The notes below the pieces were generated by a model. It worked only from the letters and a program-made list of their open reading frames with translations, was not told where the DNA came from and did no database searches. The position numbers and the translations under genes were made by a program. Below, piece by piece: positions 18,601-28,201 of a stretch of 37,269 nucleotides of DNA; the first letter of the stretch is position 1, and every line of letters begins with the position of its first letter. Location of the stretch: positions 1 to 37,269 of the forward strand of contig NW_013546356.1 in the NCBI RefSeq assembly GCF_000760515.2. Reading direction: 5' to 3'. This DNA is from Mitosporidium daphniae. Lineage: Eukaryota > Microsporidia.

Positions 18601-21406
18601 GCAATACTGGATTTAGTGCGAATGAAGATAAGCTAGCTGGAACAGCTACATTATCAATAGGCAGTAGAAACCGTAAAAACAATGTCGCAAGTATCGCCCA
18701 AACTTGTAGCCGAAGTTGCTCGTGCATTGACTGCAAAGAATCGACAAGCGACTGCAGCTGGAAGAAGCATTGAGGATCTTGCGAGATCAAAGCGGCCGCA
18801 CGCCCCAGCAATCCTGGAATTGAAGCATTAAGGCTGCCAGGCGAAACGGTGGTCACTTGATTGAGATGACGCTCAATAGCAGCTACAAGGTCAGCTTCCT
18901 CTTCCTGGAAGACTATCTCATCAGTCGAGAGCGGCAACAACGCCAACTGCCAAAGCATTATAGCGGCATCACGCCGCATTTCCATACTAAAACGAACACA
19001 ACGCATAAGGACCCAAGCAGAAGCCATTGTGCGCCAGGCACCATGCCCAGGCTGCAATGGGAAAAGTTGCTCAGTAAGATCGGCGAACGTAATAATAGGC
19101 ATCGCAGCGAGTAGCTCGCCAAGTGCCACCGCTGCACGCCAACGATTGATCAGCCGTGGCATGGAGGCAGAAGTTGCCACGACTGATGCCGTGAGTGTGG
19201 ATATGTCTGCTGGCGAAAACCCGAGGTCCGATTTTGATGCCCATGGAAAAGCAGCGCGTACAAATGGTGCTAGCGGATGGTGCAGTAATAGTGTTCGCAT
19301 CCGCAATACGGCCGTCATAAGCTGTTCGCTGGAGGCTTCTTCACAAACTATTGTTGGAAGAATCTCACTCCATAGCGCGGCAGTTTCTCCCAGTAATTCT
19401 GGATCGTCCTCCAACAGCATGCTCTGGAAAAGAGCCTCCATTAGCAGAGATGGTGGATGAACTTGCATCCGCATCAAGCGGATTGTCCGCAGAAATGCGG
19501 CACGCACAGATGAAAGCGGATGTCGTGAATAAATTAGCAGTGCCGTGGCATCTCCAGTCAGCACGTTTACTATGGATGGATCTCTGATAAAGGCCTCTGG
19601 TTCAACCTTATCAATCGCAGTGGAGGGTTTAGTGGCATCTTTAGCACGTTGGTTTTTGGACGTCTCCGTGATAAGCAATGCTGCAAGCAGTTGCATCCCG
19701 ACAGTGGTAATTGGAGAGAGATCTTCCTCTTCATGAGCTCTCTCAAGCATCAGTTGCGAAATTGAAGCGGCGAGTCGAGATAATGACAAAGACTCCAAAA
19801 TGAAGCGTCGTTCTTTCAGATTACAAGTAATGGCGCTAACAGGTTCAGCAGTATCTTTCAGCAGAGTGGAACCGTCATTTTCGAGAAGCCATAAAAGTAT
19901 CTCGGTGGCCACAAGGCGAATGTCGTCGTCCTCACACGGAGCTGTGAGACAAGTGGTGAGTATTTGTACGACATCTAGAGGCTGCAGAGGTTTCGGCGAT
20001 CCCCCAGAAGATACGATGAGTGCCTTGATTACCAACAAAGCGGCATGTCTGGCATGCCATGGCAAGGTCTGATCGGCCATCCTTACCACTTGCATACCAA
20101 TCATCTGTAATGCCTCGTTTATGAGAGATGTGGATCTCTCAAATGAAAATTGTAGCGACGTGCAAGCTGTAGCAAGCAAAGAGGCAGCGGCTTCCCGCAC
20201 TGGCGCTTGTGTACGCTCGCCTACAAAATCAGCGAACGATTCTAGCGTCAACAATTGCAAGACACGAAAGGCGACACAACATATTGCAAATCCATCTTTT
20301 TCGTCAATGGGGAGACGCTGCATCAGCAGTGCCTCAAGCCCGAGAGCGGCACCATGGCGGATTGTCCAGCGATCATGTAGCAGCCCTTCAAACGAGAGCT
20401 GTAGTATTGCATCCATAAGTGAGGAAGGTTCTGGTAACGGTCCAGATGGAAAAGAGACAGGCTTACAAACTCGGCCTTTTTGTTTTGGTTTGGAACATGG
20501 ACTAGGGCTAGCAACGTCTTCTTCATCGATCCAATCCATGGGAAGAGCGCTGGTTCCGGGGATCGCTGCACCAAGAACTCCTCCAGTGGCTCGCTGAACC
20601 TCCTCCCTAGCCGTGGCAAGCCGCTTCTTTTTGAGCTCTGGATTTGAACGGGCGTTAAGAGGAGATTGTGCAGAATAATCCTCTTCATCATATTCGGTGC
20701 CTGCCGATGAAAGCAACCTCTCACCGCCTCTGATAAAGGCGACAATGTCGAACGTTGAAAGATGGCTTTCAAGTGTCAACTGCCAATCTGACTGAAATGG
20801 ATGGAAGGGTGGCGTTATTTTGGCCAAGTCACAATCAGATTCTGTCTTAATTGCAGAAGAATCAGAGACCTTACTAAGGGTATTTAGCAGAGGCCCAAAG
20901 TAACCCAAAGCAGCACTAGCTGCTTCGCGCACATCCCAAGATGACGGCCCCGATGATGAGCTTGCGGCTGGTTTCGTGCTGGGGCGTAATAATAGCGAAA
21001 TTAGGCGCTGGCAAATCGGCGAGATGGTTTCAGAGCGCAAAGTTCCGATTTGTGCTAATTGTTCTCCTGCATTGAGACGCACTTGGGATGTCTGACCGGT
21101 CTCTAAAATTGCCAAGAGCCTATCGATCCTGTTTTGACTTGTAGTTGCAGATGATGTGGAAATTACCAGACGAGATGATTCAGAAACATTGGAAGAATCT
21201 GATAGCGAATTTTTTGATCTCGATACTTCTTCATGAAACTCATTCATAGGCAAAAAAGCTACTGGAATAGACGATATGACAGCTTCCGGGGCAGAAGTAC
21301 TCAGCGATCGGCTAATCTGTGCTGCCGAATCATCCGGCTGAGAATTATTTAGTAAAATTTGTGTGCGTGTGATGGGTTCTTTCCTTCTGGGCAACGAGGG
21401 GGGCAT
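15629..21406 (-). CDS. MOT1: TATA-binding-protein-displacing ATPase Mot1/BTAF1
   Basis: One intron-free frame of 1925 codons, close to the 1850-1900 residues usual for the family. The N-terminal two thirds are HEAT-repeat-like with low-complexity Ser-rich linkers. The Snf2 motor occupies about residues 1400-1900: DDMGLGKT Walker A near 1437, DEGHAIRN box II near 1555 (the DEGH form is typical of Mot1), LTGTPVQNNL and, in the second lobe, DRVHRLGQTR near 1855. Mot1 grips TBP with its HEAT arch and uses ATP to strip it from DNA. The absence of any needed intron over 5.8 kb contrasts with most neighbours. The start is the first ATG, MPPSLPRRKE; a short N-terminal extension is unlikely. Confidence 0.96.
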   Translation of the reverse strand: MPPSLPRRKEPITRTQILLNNSQPDDSAAQISRSLSTSAPEAVISSIPVAFLPMNEFHEEVSRSKNSLSDSSNVSESSRLVISTSSATTSQNRIDRLLAILETGQTSQVRLNAGEQLAQIGTLRSETISPICQRLISLLLRPSTKPAASSSSGPSSWDVREAASAALGYFGPLLNTLSKVSDSSAIKTESDCDLAKITPPFHPFQSDWQLTLESHLSTFDIVAFIRGGERLLSSAGTEYDEEDYSAQSPLNARSNPELKKKRLATAREEVQRATGGVLGAAIPGTSALPMDWIDEEDVASPSPCSKPKQKGRVCKPVSFPSGPLPEPSSLMDAILQLSFEGLLHDRWTIRHGAALGLEALLMQRLPIDEKDGFAICCVAFRVLQLLTLESFADFVGERTQAPVREAAASLLATACTSLQFSFERSTSLINEALQMIGMQVVRMADQTLPWHARHAALLVIKALIVSSGGSPKPLQPLDVVQILTTCLTAPCEDDDIRLVATEILLWLLENDGSTLLKDTAEPVSAITCNLKERRFILESLSLSRLAASISQLMLERAHEEEDLSPITTVGMQLLAALLITETSKNQRAKDATKPSTAIDKVEPEAFIRDPSIVNVLTGDATALLIYSRHPLSSVRAAFLRTIRLMRMQVHPPSLLMEALFQSMLLEDDPELLGETAALWSEILPTIVCEEASSEQLMTAVLRMRTLLLHHPLAPFVRAAFPWASKSDLGFSPADISTLTASVVATSASMPRLINRWRAAVALGELLAAMPIITFADLTEQLFPLQPGHGAWRTMASAWVLMRCVRFSMEMRRDAAIMLWQLALLPLSTDEIVFQEEEADLVAAIERHLNQVTTVSPGSLNASIPGLLGRAAALISQDPQCFFQLQSLVDSLQSMHEQLRLQVWAILATLFLRFLLPIDNVAVPASLSSFALNPVLRPIVSWLRSEDGSIQSLQALAPIKGEVSAAFALLLHHLITADSHLATYSSASPEMLPKNTSPKLPSAQASKTLFAVAQPATAAFKALANMLLGIGSADIFLETFDGVHLDNQDQKEDATNDHERDMETCVSEVEPRLPAPFARAFLALSSILKPVNLELQWIRWLQDALFPPQIPLLRRLQLSWLIINAAGYNCTLEDGDNLTFHVASPLDSHLESGIKKSSPSIRLLSLQNDILLFKDPTEENDPAELEAKIHWSAWVLAATAGKPYHQSLSFNSSRQLDHMLLQEILTPGSPLSLVDVMSSTQLMSDSSTSILRIRGVLDAIIRIFSLENNGVASSYVNAILMYLPLLAPPLIPLLSHADVGIRLRSAHCFAIVIQGVALQVSPSKDTTTLQTANMKPLLEQMRTDAIHFCDQLFRPETVPLFDPQICYGPYQGDQPSNLKKGDTLGIEESEKDTDGIFSCASQAQQNAKSFAEFTLRPYQREGISWLAFLARAGLHGILCDDMGLGKTIQMLTVLAAGAAGIFSPREKQLPSLIVVPPSLLLHWKMECERLTGRYLQPMLYHGPDRRGLLATFRNWPQDHPGENSHINGPCRGLLVISTYDVVRVDPELLSEITWAWVVLDEGHAIRNFRSKVSVATKQLRALHRVILTGTPVQNNLTELWSLFDFIMPGFLGNTHAVFMRCYGRTVQAAAAASNATSKNARKAVVRRSAETLELLHRACNPFMLRRMKEDVLDDLPPKIIIDRFVELSQEQRKLYEFVLHRDREEGVHVFSTIRTLLQVCNAPALLKGADGTGPSEVTDAATSIPPKLVALGELLSESGITGSSPYAHRALLVFQSTRMLEIVEEQLLRRSFSEITWLRLDGSIPPARRGMVVENFNGDASIGLLLMTIGIGGEGLNLTGADIVIFVECDWNPTKDLQAMDRVHRLGQTRSVSVYRLLTRGTIEQRLLSLQQFKLSMVSSLITQQNAALSSMDTTKLLDIFLLAPE

Positions 21407-21510
21407 TCGTGAGCGTCACTGCAGCTGATGATTGCTGATTCATGCGGAAATTGGTGCTTTTATAGTCGGGATGCTTAAATCGCTACATTGCTTGCAATTT
21501 AAATTTTATT

Positions 21511-22574
21511 TTAAATTTTATCCAAATCCCATATGGGATAATATTCGTGAGCAGTGCCCTCCTCCATATTTACAATTTGCTGTTTTTTCCTACAGATTCG
21601 TATCAATGCAGCATTTGCAATCATCAAGGAATTGTCTGTGCAAAATTCTGAGGCAGGGACAATGATCGGCAATGGGGCCGCCTTTTTGCTAATAGCCTGC
21701 ACAAGACTGGCATTTCTTGCTACGCCGCCGCTTATGATGAGCGCCGAATATTTCTCGTGAAGAGAGGGAATGTGCCTCATTCTTTCCAAAACATGTCTTA
21801 TGATTGCTGTTTGGTACGAATATGCCAGGTTCGGAATATCTTTGTTGTCCTTAATACTGACCCTGGAGAGGGCAGATTTTAGACCAGAAAAGGAAAAATC
21901 GGCACTTTTTACCCTGCAAAGTGGATGCGGGAAGTCGTACGCTTGAAGGTTGGTGACAAGCAAAGCAGCTTGCTCAAGTGCGGCACCATATGAGGACCCC
22001 TTTTCCCAACGCAGGCCGAGATATCGCCCCCCTTTGTCAAAGGCATCGCCAATAGAGTCATCTAAAGTGGTTCCTATTTTGTATTTTGATTTGATGGACT
22101 ACCTAAGATTGCATACTTTCCAATATCGGCAACGTCCACCCACATGGTATGACCCCCGGACACCAGAAGGGTTAAAAAGGGGAAAGGTGGAATAGGTATC
22201 TGGTTATCAAAAAAAGGCATCAATAAATGTCCCTCCATGTGATGAGTGGAAATAAGTGGGCGATTCAAAGCTAGCGAAATAGAAACAGCAGTGCTCCAAC
22301 CAACAGAAAGGGACGAGCCAATGCCTGGCCCACGCGTTGCAGCAACAAAATCAATGCCCGCCCCATCCAGATGATCAAAAGCTTTCTTTAAAAGAAGCGG
22401 AAGATTTTTTCTGTGCGCGGCCGCAGCAAGACTGGGGACAATGCCTCTGTATGGTTGGTGAATGCCATCTTGTCTTATCGTTTCGTGGAAGAGAACTTTT
22501 GCCGAGTTTATCACCGCAACAGAGGTGTCATCGCAACTGGTCTCTATTGCCAAAATGCTATGTGTTCGGCACAT
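21511..22574 (-). CDS. QRI7: tRNA threonylcarbamoyladenosine transferase, mitochondrial type (Qri7/OSGEPL1/TsaD)
   Basis: Two exons (22103-22574, 21511-22073) joined over a 29-base intron give 344 residues. The N-terminus ILAIETSCDDTSVAV is of the bacterial TsaD/Qri7 type, not the cytosolic Kae1 type. The metal ligands HMEGH, the LLVSGGHT loop, GTTLDDSIGDAFDK and FSFSGLK across or near the splice, SGGVARN and CTDNSLMI are all present. The enzyme puts the t6A modification at position 37 of ANN-decoding mitochondrial tRNAs. The first ATG (22574) leaves almost no presequence; the frame stays open about 15 codons upstream without an ATG, so a non-AUG start or a missed 5' exon could supply the targeting signal. 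Confidence 0.92.
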
Positions 22575-22689
22575 CAAGCTCGCCCCTTTTGAGGACAGAC
22601 TCTTGAAAATCACGGCCAATTGGGTAGTTTAGACCAGGCCTGTTAAAGACTTGTTTGTAAATTAAATTTCCAAAAGTTTATTTTCAATT

Positions 22690-24117
22690 ATGCTGGTGCA
22701 TAATGAAATCAAGATTACAAACATCTCCCAGGCAGTACAAGGAGACCTTATTTATCATTTATTTAGTATTATCGGGCCAATCCGCTCCTTTGTAATCCAT
22801 CAATCTGAATGCACGGCCACCATCTCTCAAGCACTCGTAACGTGGGAGGTGATGCTCGCCTATTCCTCCGAAGATGAAGTGTGGGCAGCAACTCGCCTAT
22901 CGGGAATCGAACTTGCTGATCGGAAGTTGCTTGTCGTTCCGATCAGCTACGAAGAGGAAGATCACCACAGTATCATAGATAGGGTGATCAAATCGTCGCG
23001 AACGCTCTATATAGCGAATCTACCTTCCGAAGCAACCGAGTTGGATCTCTCTCAATTATTTTTGAAAGAATCGTTGGGTAAAATTATATTTGCCAGAGTT
23101 TTTAGTGGATGGCCGATGTCAAAGTATGCTGCGGAAGCTCTGGGCATTCCAAAATATGCAAGCATAGAACTAGAGTCTGCAAAGACAGCTAGAAACGTTC
23201 TCTCTTTTTTCAATTCCTCCGAAGACGCTCCTACAGATGCTCCTGTATGTTGGCTCTCAAAGGATACGCACTTTAATGATGTAGATAATCAGGATGATGA
23301 TAAACCAAGTCCACCAAAGGTCCAACCGCACATTGTAAAGATTGCAAGAAGAGCTATTTCTGCAACCAACCCTCTTTACGCTGGTCTGCCTGAAGAGGCC
23401 CTGAAACGGAAAATGCTTCAACTGGCTGTTTCTAAATCGAGCGTTCTGTTGGACTCTCATAAAGAAAGTTTTCCGTGTAAAACGAACGCTTCTCCCACAA
23501 GCACCTCTGCTAGGATTTCTGAAAGGCAAGAACAGCCATCATCAGGTGCGTTAGGCTTTTCAAAAAGACACGCCCACGGCAGGACTGGCTCCCCGCGTAC
23601 AAGACGTTCTCGATCTCCAGAACCTCATCATCATCATCATCATCATCACCATCACCATCCTGCCAAAAATTCTTCAGATGATAGTCAAAGTAGCTATTAT
23701 TACGAATCGAAAGCGGATAAGCTTACAAATGGGCATCGTCAACATGAGGCGGGGAACAAATATTCTCATGATCTTAGAAAAGATCCCCGAGATGATGGTA
23801 GCGATTCTCACGAGAATACAAGGAAAATCGGAAGGTTTTGTGATAATAACAGCAAGCATGAGCGTGACGGATCTGGTCAAAGTGCATCATCTGTAAAAAG
23901 GGATTCAGAGAGGTCCTATTCTCGAAGCTCCTCTACAACCGGTGATGAGTCAAGATACAGGTTAATGAGCAGGAGAAACTCTGAACGGGTACCTGCTTCA
24001 ATAAAGAACGTTCTTCGATCCACAGGATCCCATGACTTTAGGCCCACGCTAGAAGCGAAGGGGAGGAGACCCCTACGCAGCCTCTCGCCTCCCCTTGTCG
24101 CAAAAAGGGACGAGTGA
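22690..24117 (+). CDS. SR-type RNA-binding protein with two RRM-like domains (SREK1-like)
   Basis: One open frame of 475 codons. Residues about 5-80 and 105-175 form two RRM folds; the second has the RNP2-like RTLYIANLPSEAT. The first opens with IKITNISQAV as in SREK1, a splicing regulator. The C-terminal 200 residues are low-complexity: RS/SP-rich pieces (RTRRSRSPEP), a run of 11 histidines, then charged Ser/Arg/Asp sequence ending PLVAKRDE. It is probably a nuclear pre-mRNA splicing factor concentrated in speckle-like bodies (poly-His is a known speckle-targeting signal). Orthology to SREK1 is plausible, not certain. It is divergent from Qri7 and ends 41 bases from the convergent Mdm34 stop. 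Confidence 0.75.
   Translation: MLVHNEIKITNISQAVQGDLIYHLFSIIGPIRSFVIHQSECTATISQALVTWEVMLAYSSEDEVWAATRLSGIELADRKLLVVPISYEEEDHHSIIDRVIKSSRTLYIANLPSEATELDLSQLFLKESLGKIIFARVFSGWPMSKYAAEALGIPKYASIELESAKTARNVLSFFNSSEDAPTDAPVCWLSKDTHFNDVDNQDDDKPSPPKVQPHIVKIARRAISATNPLYAGLPEEALKRKMLQLAVSKSSVLLDSHKESFPCKTNASPTSTSARISERQEQPSSGALGFSKRHAHGRTGSPRTRRSRSPEPHHHHHHHHHHHPAKNSSDDSQSSYYYESKADKLTNGHRQHEAGNKYSHDLRKDPRDDGSDSHENTRKIGRFCDNNSKHERDGSGQSASSVKRDSERSYSRSSSTTGDESRYRLMSRRNSERVPASIKNVLRSTGSHDFRPTLEAKGRRPLRSLSPPLVAKRDE
23626..23658 (+). repeat. CAT/CAC repeat coding 11 histidines
   Basis: Eleven consecutive His codons (nine CAT, two CAC) lie in the SR-type protein, directly after RSRSPEP. The mix of codons towards the 3' end suggests some selection or age. 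Confidence 0.9.
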
Positions 24118-24158
24118 TTGCATTCCTTTTTTGAAAAATAAATTTATTCTACAAACCA

Positions 24159-24800
24159 TCATCGGTAGGACCGAGCTGCCTCTGGAATCGTCTTCAATAG
24201 TGCTTTTCTAATTTCCTGTTCAATCTCTTCTTGGAGAGATTGCTTTACCTTTGCCATGCAATCGAAAGAAGAAGACACGGAAACATTAACGAGCGGGTCG
24301 GACACAAATGCTAGAGAGAAATGCGGAGATTGATCGGTCCAGCAAAGCCATATGATGCCATCCACGTGGAGGTCAGTTATTCTGATAACCATTGGAACGA
24401 CCAGGCTCTTGTCCGCAGCAAGGATCGGCTGGGGCGGCGTGTCCATCTTGACCGAAGACATCCAATCCTCATATGAGGCCCCTCGTGTACCACAAAGCGG
24501 ATTCGCCTGCACATGTGTGTTGATGACAATATATCCATCTGAGGCATATGATATTCGGGCTAAAATTCTAGCTCTGTGCATAGAAAGTTCCGCGATTTCC
24601 AAAATGCTAACTTCTGGAGGCTACATGTAAAGATAAAAAAAGTAGGCAGGTACCTCCTGGCCAAAATACAGATCCTTTATCACCAGCTGAGAGCATATTC
24701 CATGGGGAGGGGGTCCTGAATTTAGCCCCTTTTCGATGAGCTGCGAAATGTGTGAATAAAAAGAGTCATTGAAAGATCCCCAGTTAAACTTAAATGACAT
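24159..24800 (-). CDS. MDM34: ERMES subunit Mdm34 (SMP domain only)
   Basis: Two exons (24654-24800, 24159-24620) with a 33-base intron encode 202 residues. The N-terminus MSFKFNWGSFNDSFY and the segments LYFGQEPPEVSILEI (across the splice), INTHVQANP, LVNVSVSSSFDC and EEIEQEIRK match the SMP domain of Mdm34, the outer-membrane-side lipid-transfer subunit of the ER-mitochondria encounter structure. The protein ends right after the SMP domain; fungal Mdm34 usually carries a long, variable C-terminal tail, which is missing here. Together with Mmm1 at 3198-4188 it shows that ERMES exists in this organism. The ATG at 24800 is preferred over an upstream TTG. Confidence 0.9.
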
Positions 24801-24895
24801 CAAAAGTTTTGGTCGACCAAGTTTTGAAGCAACAAAAAATTGCCAATCCGTGTGCCCATTTATTCTTTACAACCCTGGCATCTGTATTTGTACAA

Positions 24896-25348
24896 TTAAA
24901 GGCGCGTCATGAACATTGTTGGATGCACGACAAGCGCATTTTTGTCTGAAGGCTGTAGCCGCTTGTCATCTTCAGAACAAATTTCATAGCATCCGCCACT
25001 GGCATAGATTGGAAATGGAATTCGTATTAGCGATGCTGCGTCGGGACAATGATGGGTTACCCCTTCTTTTTTATAGGGGACAAGAGCTAAAGCCATGCTT
25101 GCGAAATCTAAGGCCACACCTCCAAGATCTAAAGCCCCATGCTTTTCTTTAGACACTTTTTCTTCTTCTTCTTCTTGAAAAGGTCGGGATTTTTTGCTCC
25201 TCTCGGTAGGGAAAAAAGAGCCACTGAATGCCCTTTTTGAGGATAGCAAACTGCCCTCTTTTATTCTTTTTCCATACTCGCATGGATGCTCTTGAATTTC
25301 GTCAAATGGTCGCTTTGAAGGATTCATTTGAAGGACATCAAGCGGCAT
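24896..25348 (-). CDS. 150-aa charged protein, unknown, probably nuclear
   Basis: A single frame from the ATG at 25348 encodes 150 residues. The N-terminal half is basic with short Lys/Arg clusters (NPSKRPFDEI, GKRIKEG, RSKKSRP), which may be nuclear localisation signals, followed by a five-Glu run coded by a CTT/GAA microsatellite (about 25156-25176). The C-terminal half is more hydrophobic and ends HPTMFMTRL. I recognise no family. It stands alone between Mdm34 and Sec6 on the same strand with about 100-base spacers, and its uninterrupted length supports a real gene. Confidence 0.5.
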   Translation of the reverse strand: MPLDVLQMNPSKRPFDEIQEHPCEYGKRIKEGSLLSSKRAFSGSFFPTERSKKSRPFQEEEEEKVSKEKHGALDLGGVALDFASMALALVPYKKEGVTHHCPDAASLIRIPFPIYASGGCYEICSEDDKRLQPSDKNALVVHPTMFMTRL

Positions 25349-25457
25349 AGACTTATTTACTTTATTTTAACAAAAGGATTTATTACAGCGAATAATATAT
25401 TGAGGCGAATATTCTGGAAAATTCATGCAATCGAACATTTAATTGTTTTTGTTTAAT

Positions 25458-28160
25458 TTACAAATGTAAATCGGAAAAGATGCTTTTTCTGGTTCCGCCG
25501 GAATTGTCCTTCGTTTTTTTAATATGATCCCTCGCCACACTGATCAAAGACTTTACAATGGATTTGTCTAGTCCATCTCTTTTTGAGATCAGGTCCTCGA
25601 AAAAGGACACGGGCACATCCGGAAACTCCCGATGAAAGTTATAAAAGGCCACAAGCAATGTTTTTTCGGTTGAAGCTATCAATGGATATGCTTTGGCAAG
25701 CTGCTCCAGTGCAGAATCTTCGCTTGCCCCGTCTTTTCTTACAAATTTGGAATAAATCCCTTGGATTTGTCCATGATCATATTTGAGCAGTTCCTCGGCC
25801 TCTTCAACCCTAAATCGCGAGTTCTTTTGAATCATCCGTTTAAGCATTGCTCTGGCAAGATATTGGAAAAAGTCCAAACAAAATCCCTGAAAAGGCTCTG
25901 TTATCATTCTATATTCAAAGTCGGAAAGGAAATCATCAATGGTGTCGCATATGATATCGATGGGCTTGACTACATCATCTTTGTACCAAGTGTTTGTATA
26001 TAGCGTTTTTATCACCGGCATGATGTCGGAGAAAATGGAACACTTTAGCAGATCAAACCCGACTTTTCTCATGTTGGAAAACTTGGCCTCTGAGCGTTTA
26101 AAAGCCTCCTTGACGAAGGGAACAAAGACATCTCCAGAGAGCGTTTCTTTGAGGCGTTCTAACTCATGTACCCATTGTACGGTAGAGTTAACCAAAGAAA
26201 TCCCGTAATACTCCAGTCCAGGTGGGTGGCCATTTGGGTTCGCGTCGTGTGCAAGTAAGGGAGAGCTGAGACTATCTGGCCCATAACATATCTTTGCGTG
26301 GTTGCTGTAGCTTTCCTGGATACTGTTCTGGAAAAAAGCAAGGGAATTTGTCAATATCGAATGCAGAAGTTTCGGGAACAGCTTTGGGTTTTTACATGCA
26401 AGCGCGACATGAATGATCTAGACGTTACTTCGATCTTGCTTACTTGGTCAAGGAATAAAAATAATTCTCCCGTAACGGAAACAAAATATTTTCCAAATCG
26501 ATCCGAGTCTGGTGGTTCCATACGCAACTCTAGCTTTTGTACCTCTGCGGAGAGCAAATTTCCAAGCCACTCTCGGACCATAGATGTGGTATGCGACACA
26601 TAGCGTCCAATCATGATGTCAACCTGCTCTTCGCTCAATATATCGGGGATAGTAGCTCCTCGAGTTCCAGAGTGAGATAGAATTGAATTGATCCTCTTTT
26701 GGGAAGTTGTGAGCCAAGACAAAAAGTAGAGACAATCAGAGGGCGGAATACTGAGCATCGTGGAGTCTGAAGAACCTCCGTTGATTGCTTTGATCTCAGG
26801 TTCCAAGTATTTTATGAGGAAGCTTTTAAGAGAGGAAAGAAAAACAGAACAAAATATGAACATCTGATGTTTAGAGGCAGATGTGTCTGCAAAAATACTG
26901 GAAAATGATGGAAGGGCAAAGAGATAAATCCATGTAATGAGCCCCAAACAAAGATGCCCGTCAATCCGCCCAAGCAAGTCGAGAAGGGTCTCTTTGGAGC
27001 CAGCGAGTTTATGCTCCTGAAAGGCTTTGGAAATGTTTTCGACAATCAGAATATTCCACGGAGAGACGAAATTTTCCAGAGATATAAAATCAAGCTGCGT
27101 GGACGACCGGTACTTTCCTCTGCGAGACGATATGATGCGAGCATAGATTGACAATAGGTTAGAATACATCTCAAACCACGGAAGCGTGCTGGGGTTAAAG
27201 TCCTTTCTAATGATCGAGGTCGTGTCCGATGAGTAAGGATCATAAATCCGGGCACCTTCTATGCTTTGAACATTAACAAGGTAATTGAGAAGCTCTGTCC
27301 AATATCCTTTAAGGATCCCCACAATCTCAGACAGAGGATTAAAAAATATTTCAAGTCGGCTTTTGATTAGGCTCCTTGCGAAAGGTAATCCGGATTGTTC
27401 CTTTGAAGCGGACAGCGATGTAGAAGATGGTTTTTTGAATACTGAAGCGTCTGATGGCGACGATACAGAGAATTCGAGATCCTGGCACTCGGCTATAGCT
27501 CGGTTTTTCCAATCCAGCAAAAGATGTAACTTAATATATATGAGATATAGGTGGCTGCCAATAGGTGTGTTATGATACATCTGGCTTTTTTCGTTTTCCT
27601 CTTCTGACGGGTTTTCTGACCCGATTTTTGACTTGCACAGATTTTCTAGAAAGAACTTTTCCTTTTGGAGCAAATAAAGCACGCGCTTCATATCCGTACC
27701 GGAGGACCCAATCTGCGAAAGCACTGCCTTCACTTGCAAACTGTTGCGATATGCCAGTGAAATCTACAAATCGGTTCACAAAAAATACCTGTCGAATGAT
27801 GCTGAAATTGGGCGGCACTGTCTGAATCGCCTCTGAGGTTAGCCGTAGCGCCAAGGCAATGTGATTTTCGATAATCTTTACACAAGAGACTTGGTCATTT
27901 ATCGAGTGATGGAAAAATTCTATTTCTGCAATTTGCTCCCGAAATGTAGTCGTATATCGTTCCTTTGTCGATGACGTCTCCAAAGAGGCACGCTTGATAT
28001 GGTCGTCCAATTTGTCTGGTTGGAGAATATCCTCTGGCTGAGAAAAAAGACCGGCAATAAAATCGATGCTTTTGGCAACAAGATGAGGGTTCGATTTTGC
28101 AACAGCTGAGAGCTGGTCAAATAGTAACTGCGATTCCTCGCACCCGCTACAGGATGTCAT
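25458..28160 (-). CDS. SEC6: exocyst complex subunit Sec6/EXOC3
   Basis: Three exons (27789-28160, 26444-27763, 25458-26417) with introns of 25 and 26 bases encode 883 residues, similar to or slightly longer than Sec6 of other species. The protein is almost entirely helical. The C-terminal region shows the Sec6 pattern: GFCLDFFQYLARAMLKRM, FRVEEAEELLKYD, then SFFEDLISKRDGLDKS. The second splice joins FLFLDQ to IIHVALACKNPKLFP in frame. Sec6 is a core subunit of the exocyst that tethers secretory vesicles to the plasma membrane. The ATG at 28160 overlaps an upstream plus-strand ATG of the divergent Grx5 gene, so promoters and leaders must overlap. Confidence 0.8.
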
Positions 28161-28201
28161 TATTTATGGAAGAATTAAATTTAGAATTTTTATTTCTCAG
28201 A

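Noticed and set aside
20121-20597. Plus-strand ORF of 158 codons and several similar ones inside Mot1
   Set aside because: They are antisense shadows of a conserved 1925-codon gene and show no family features.
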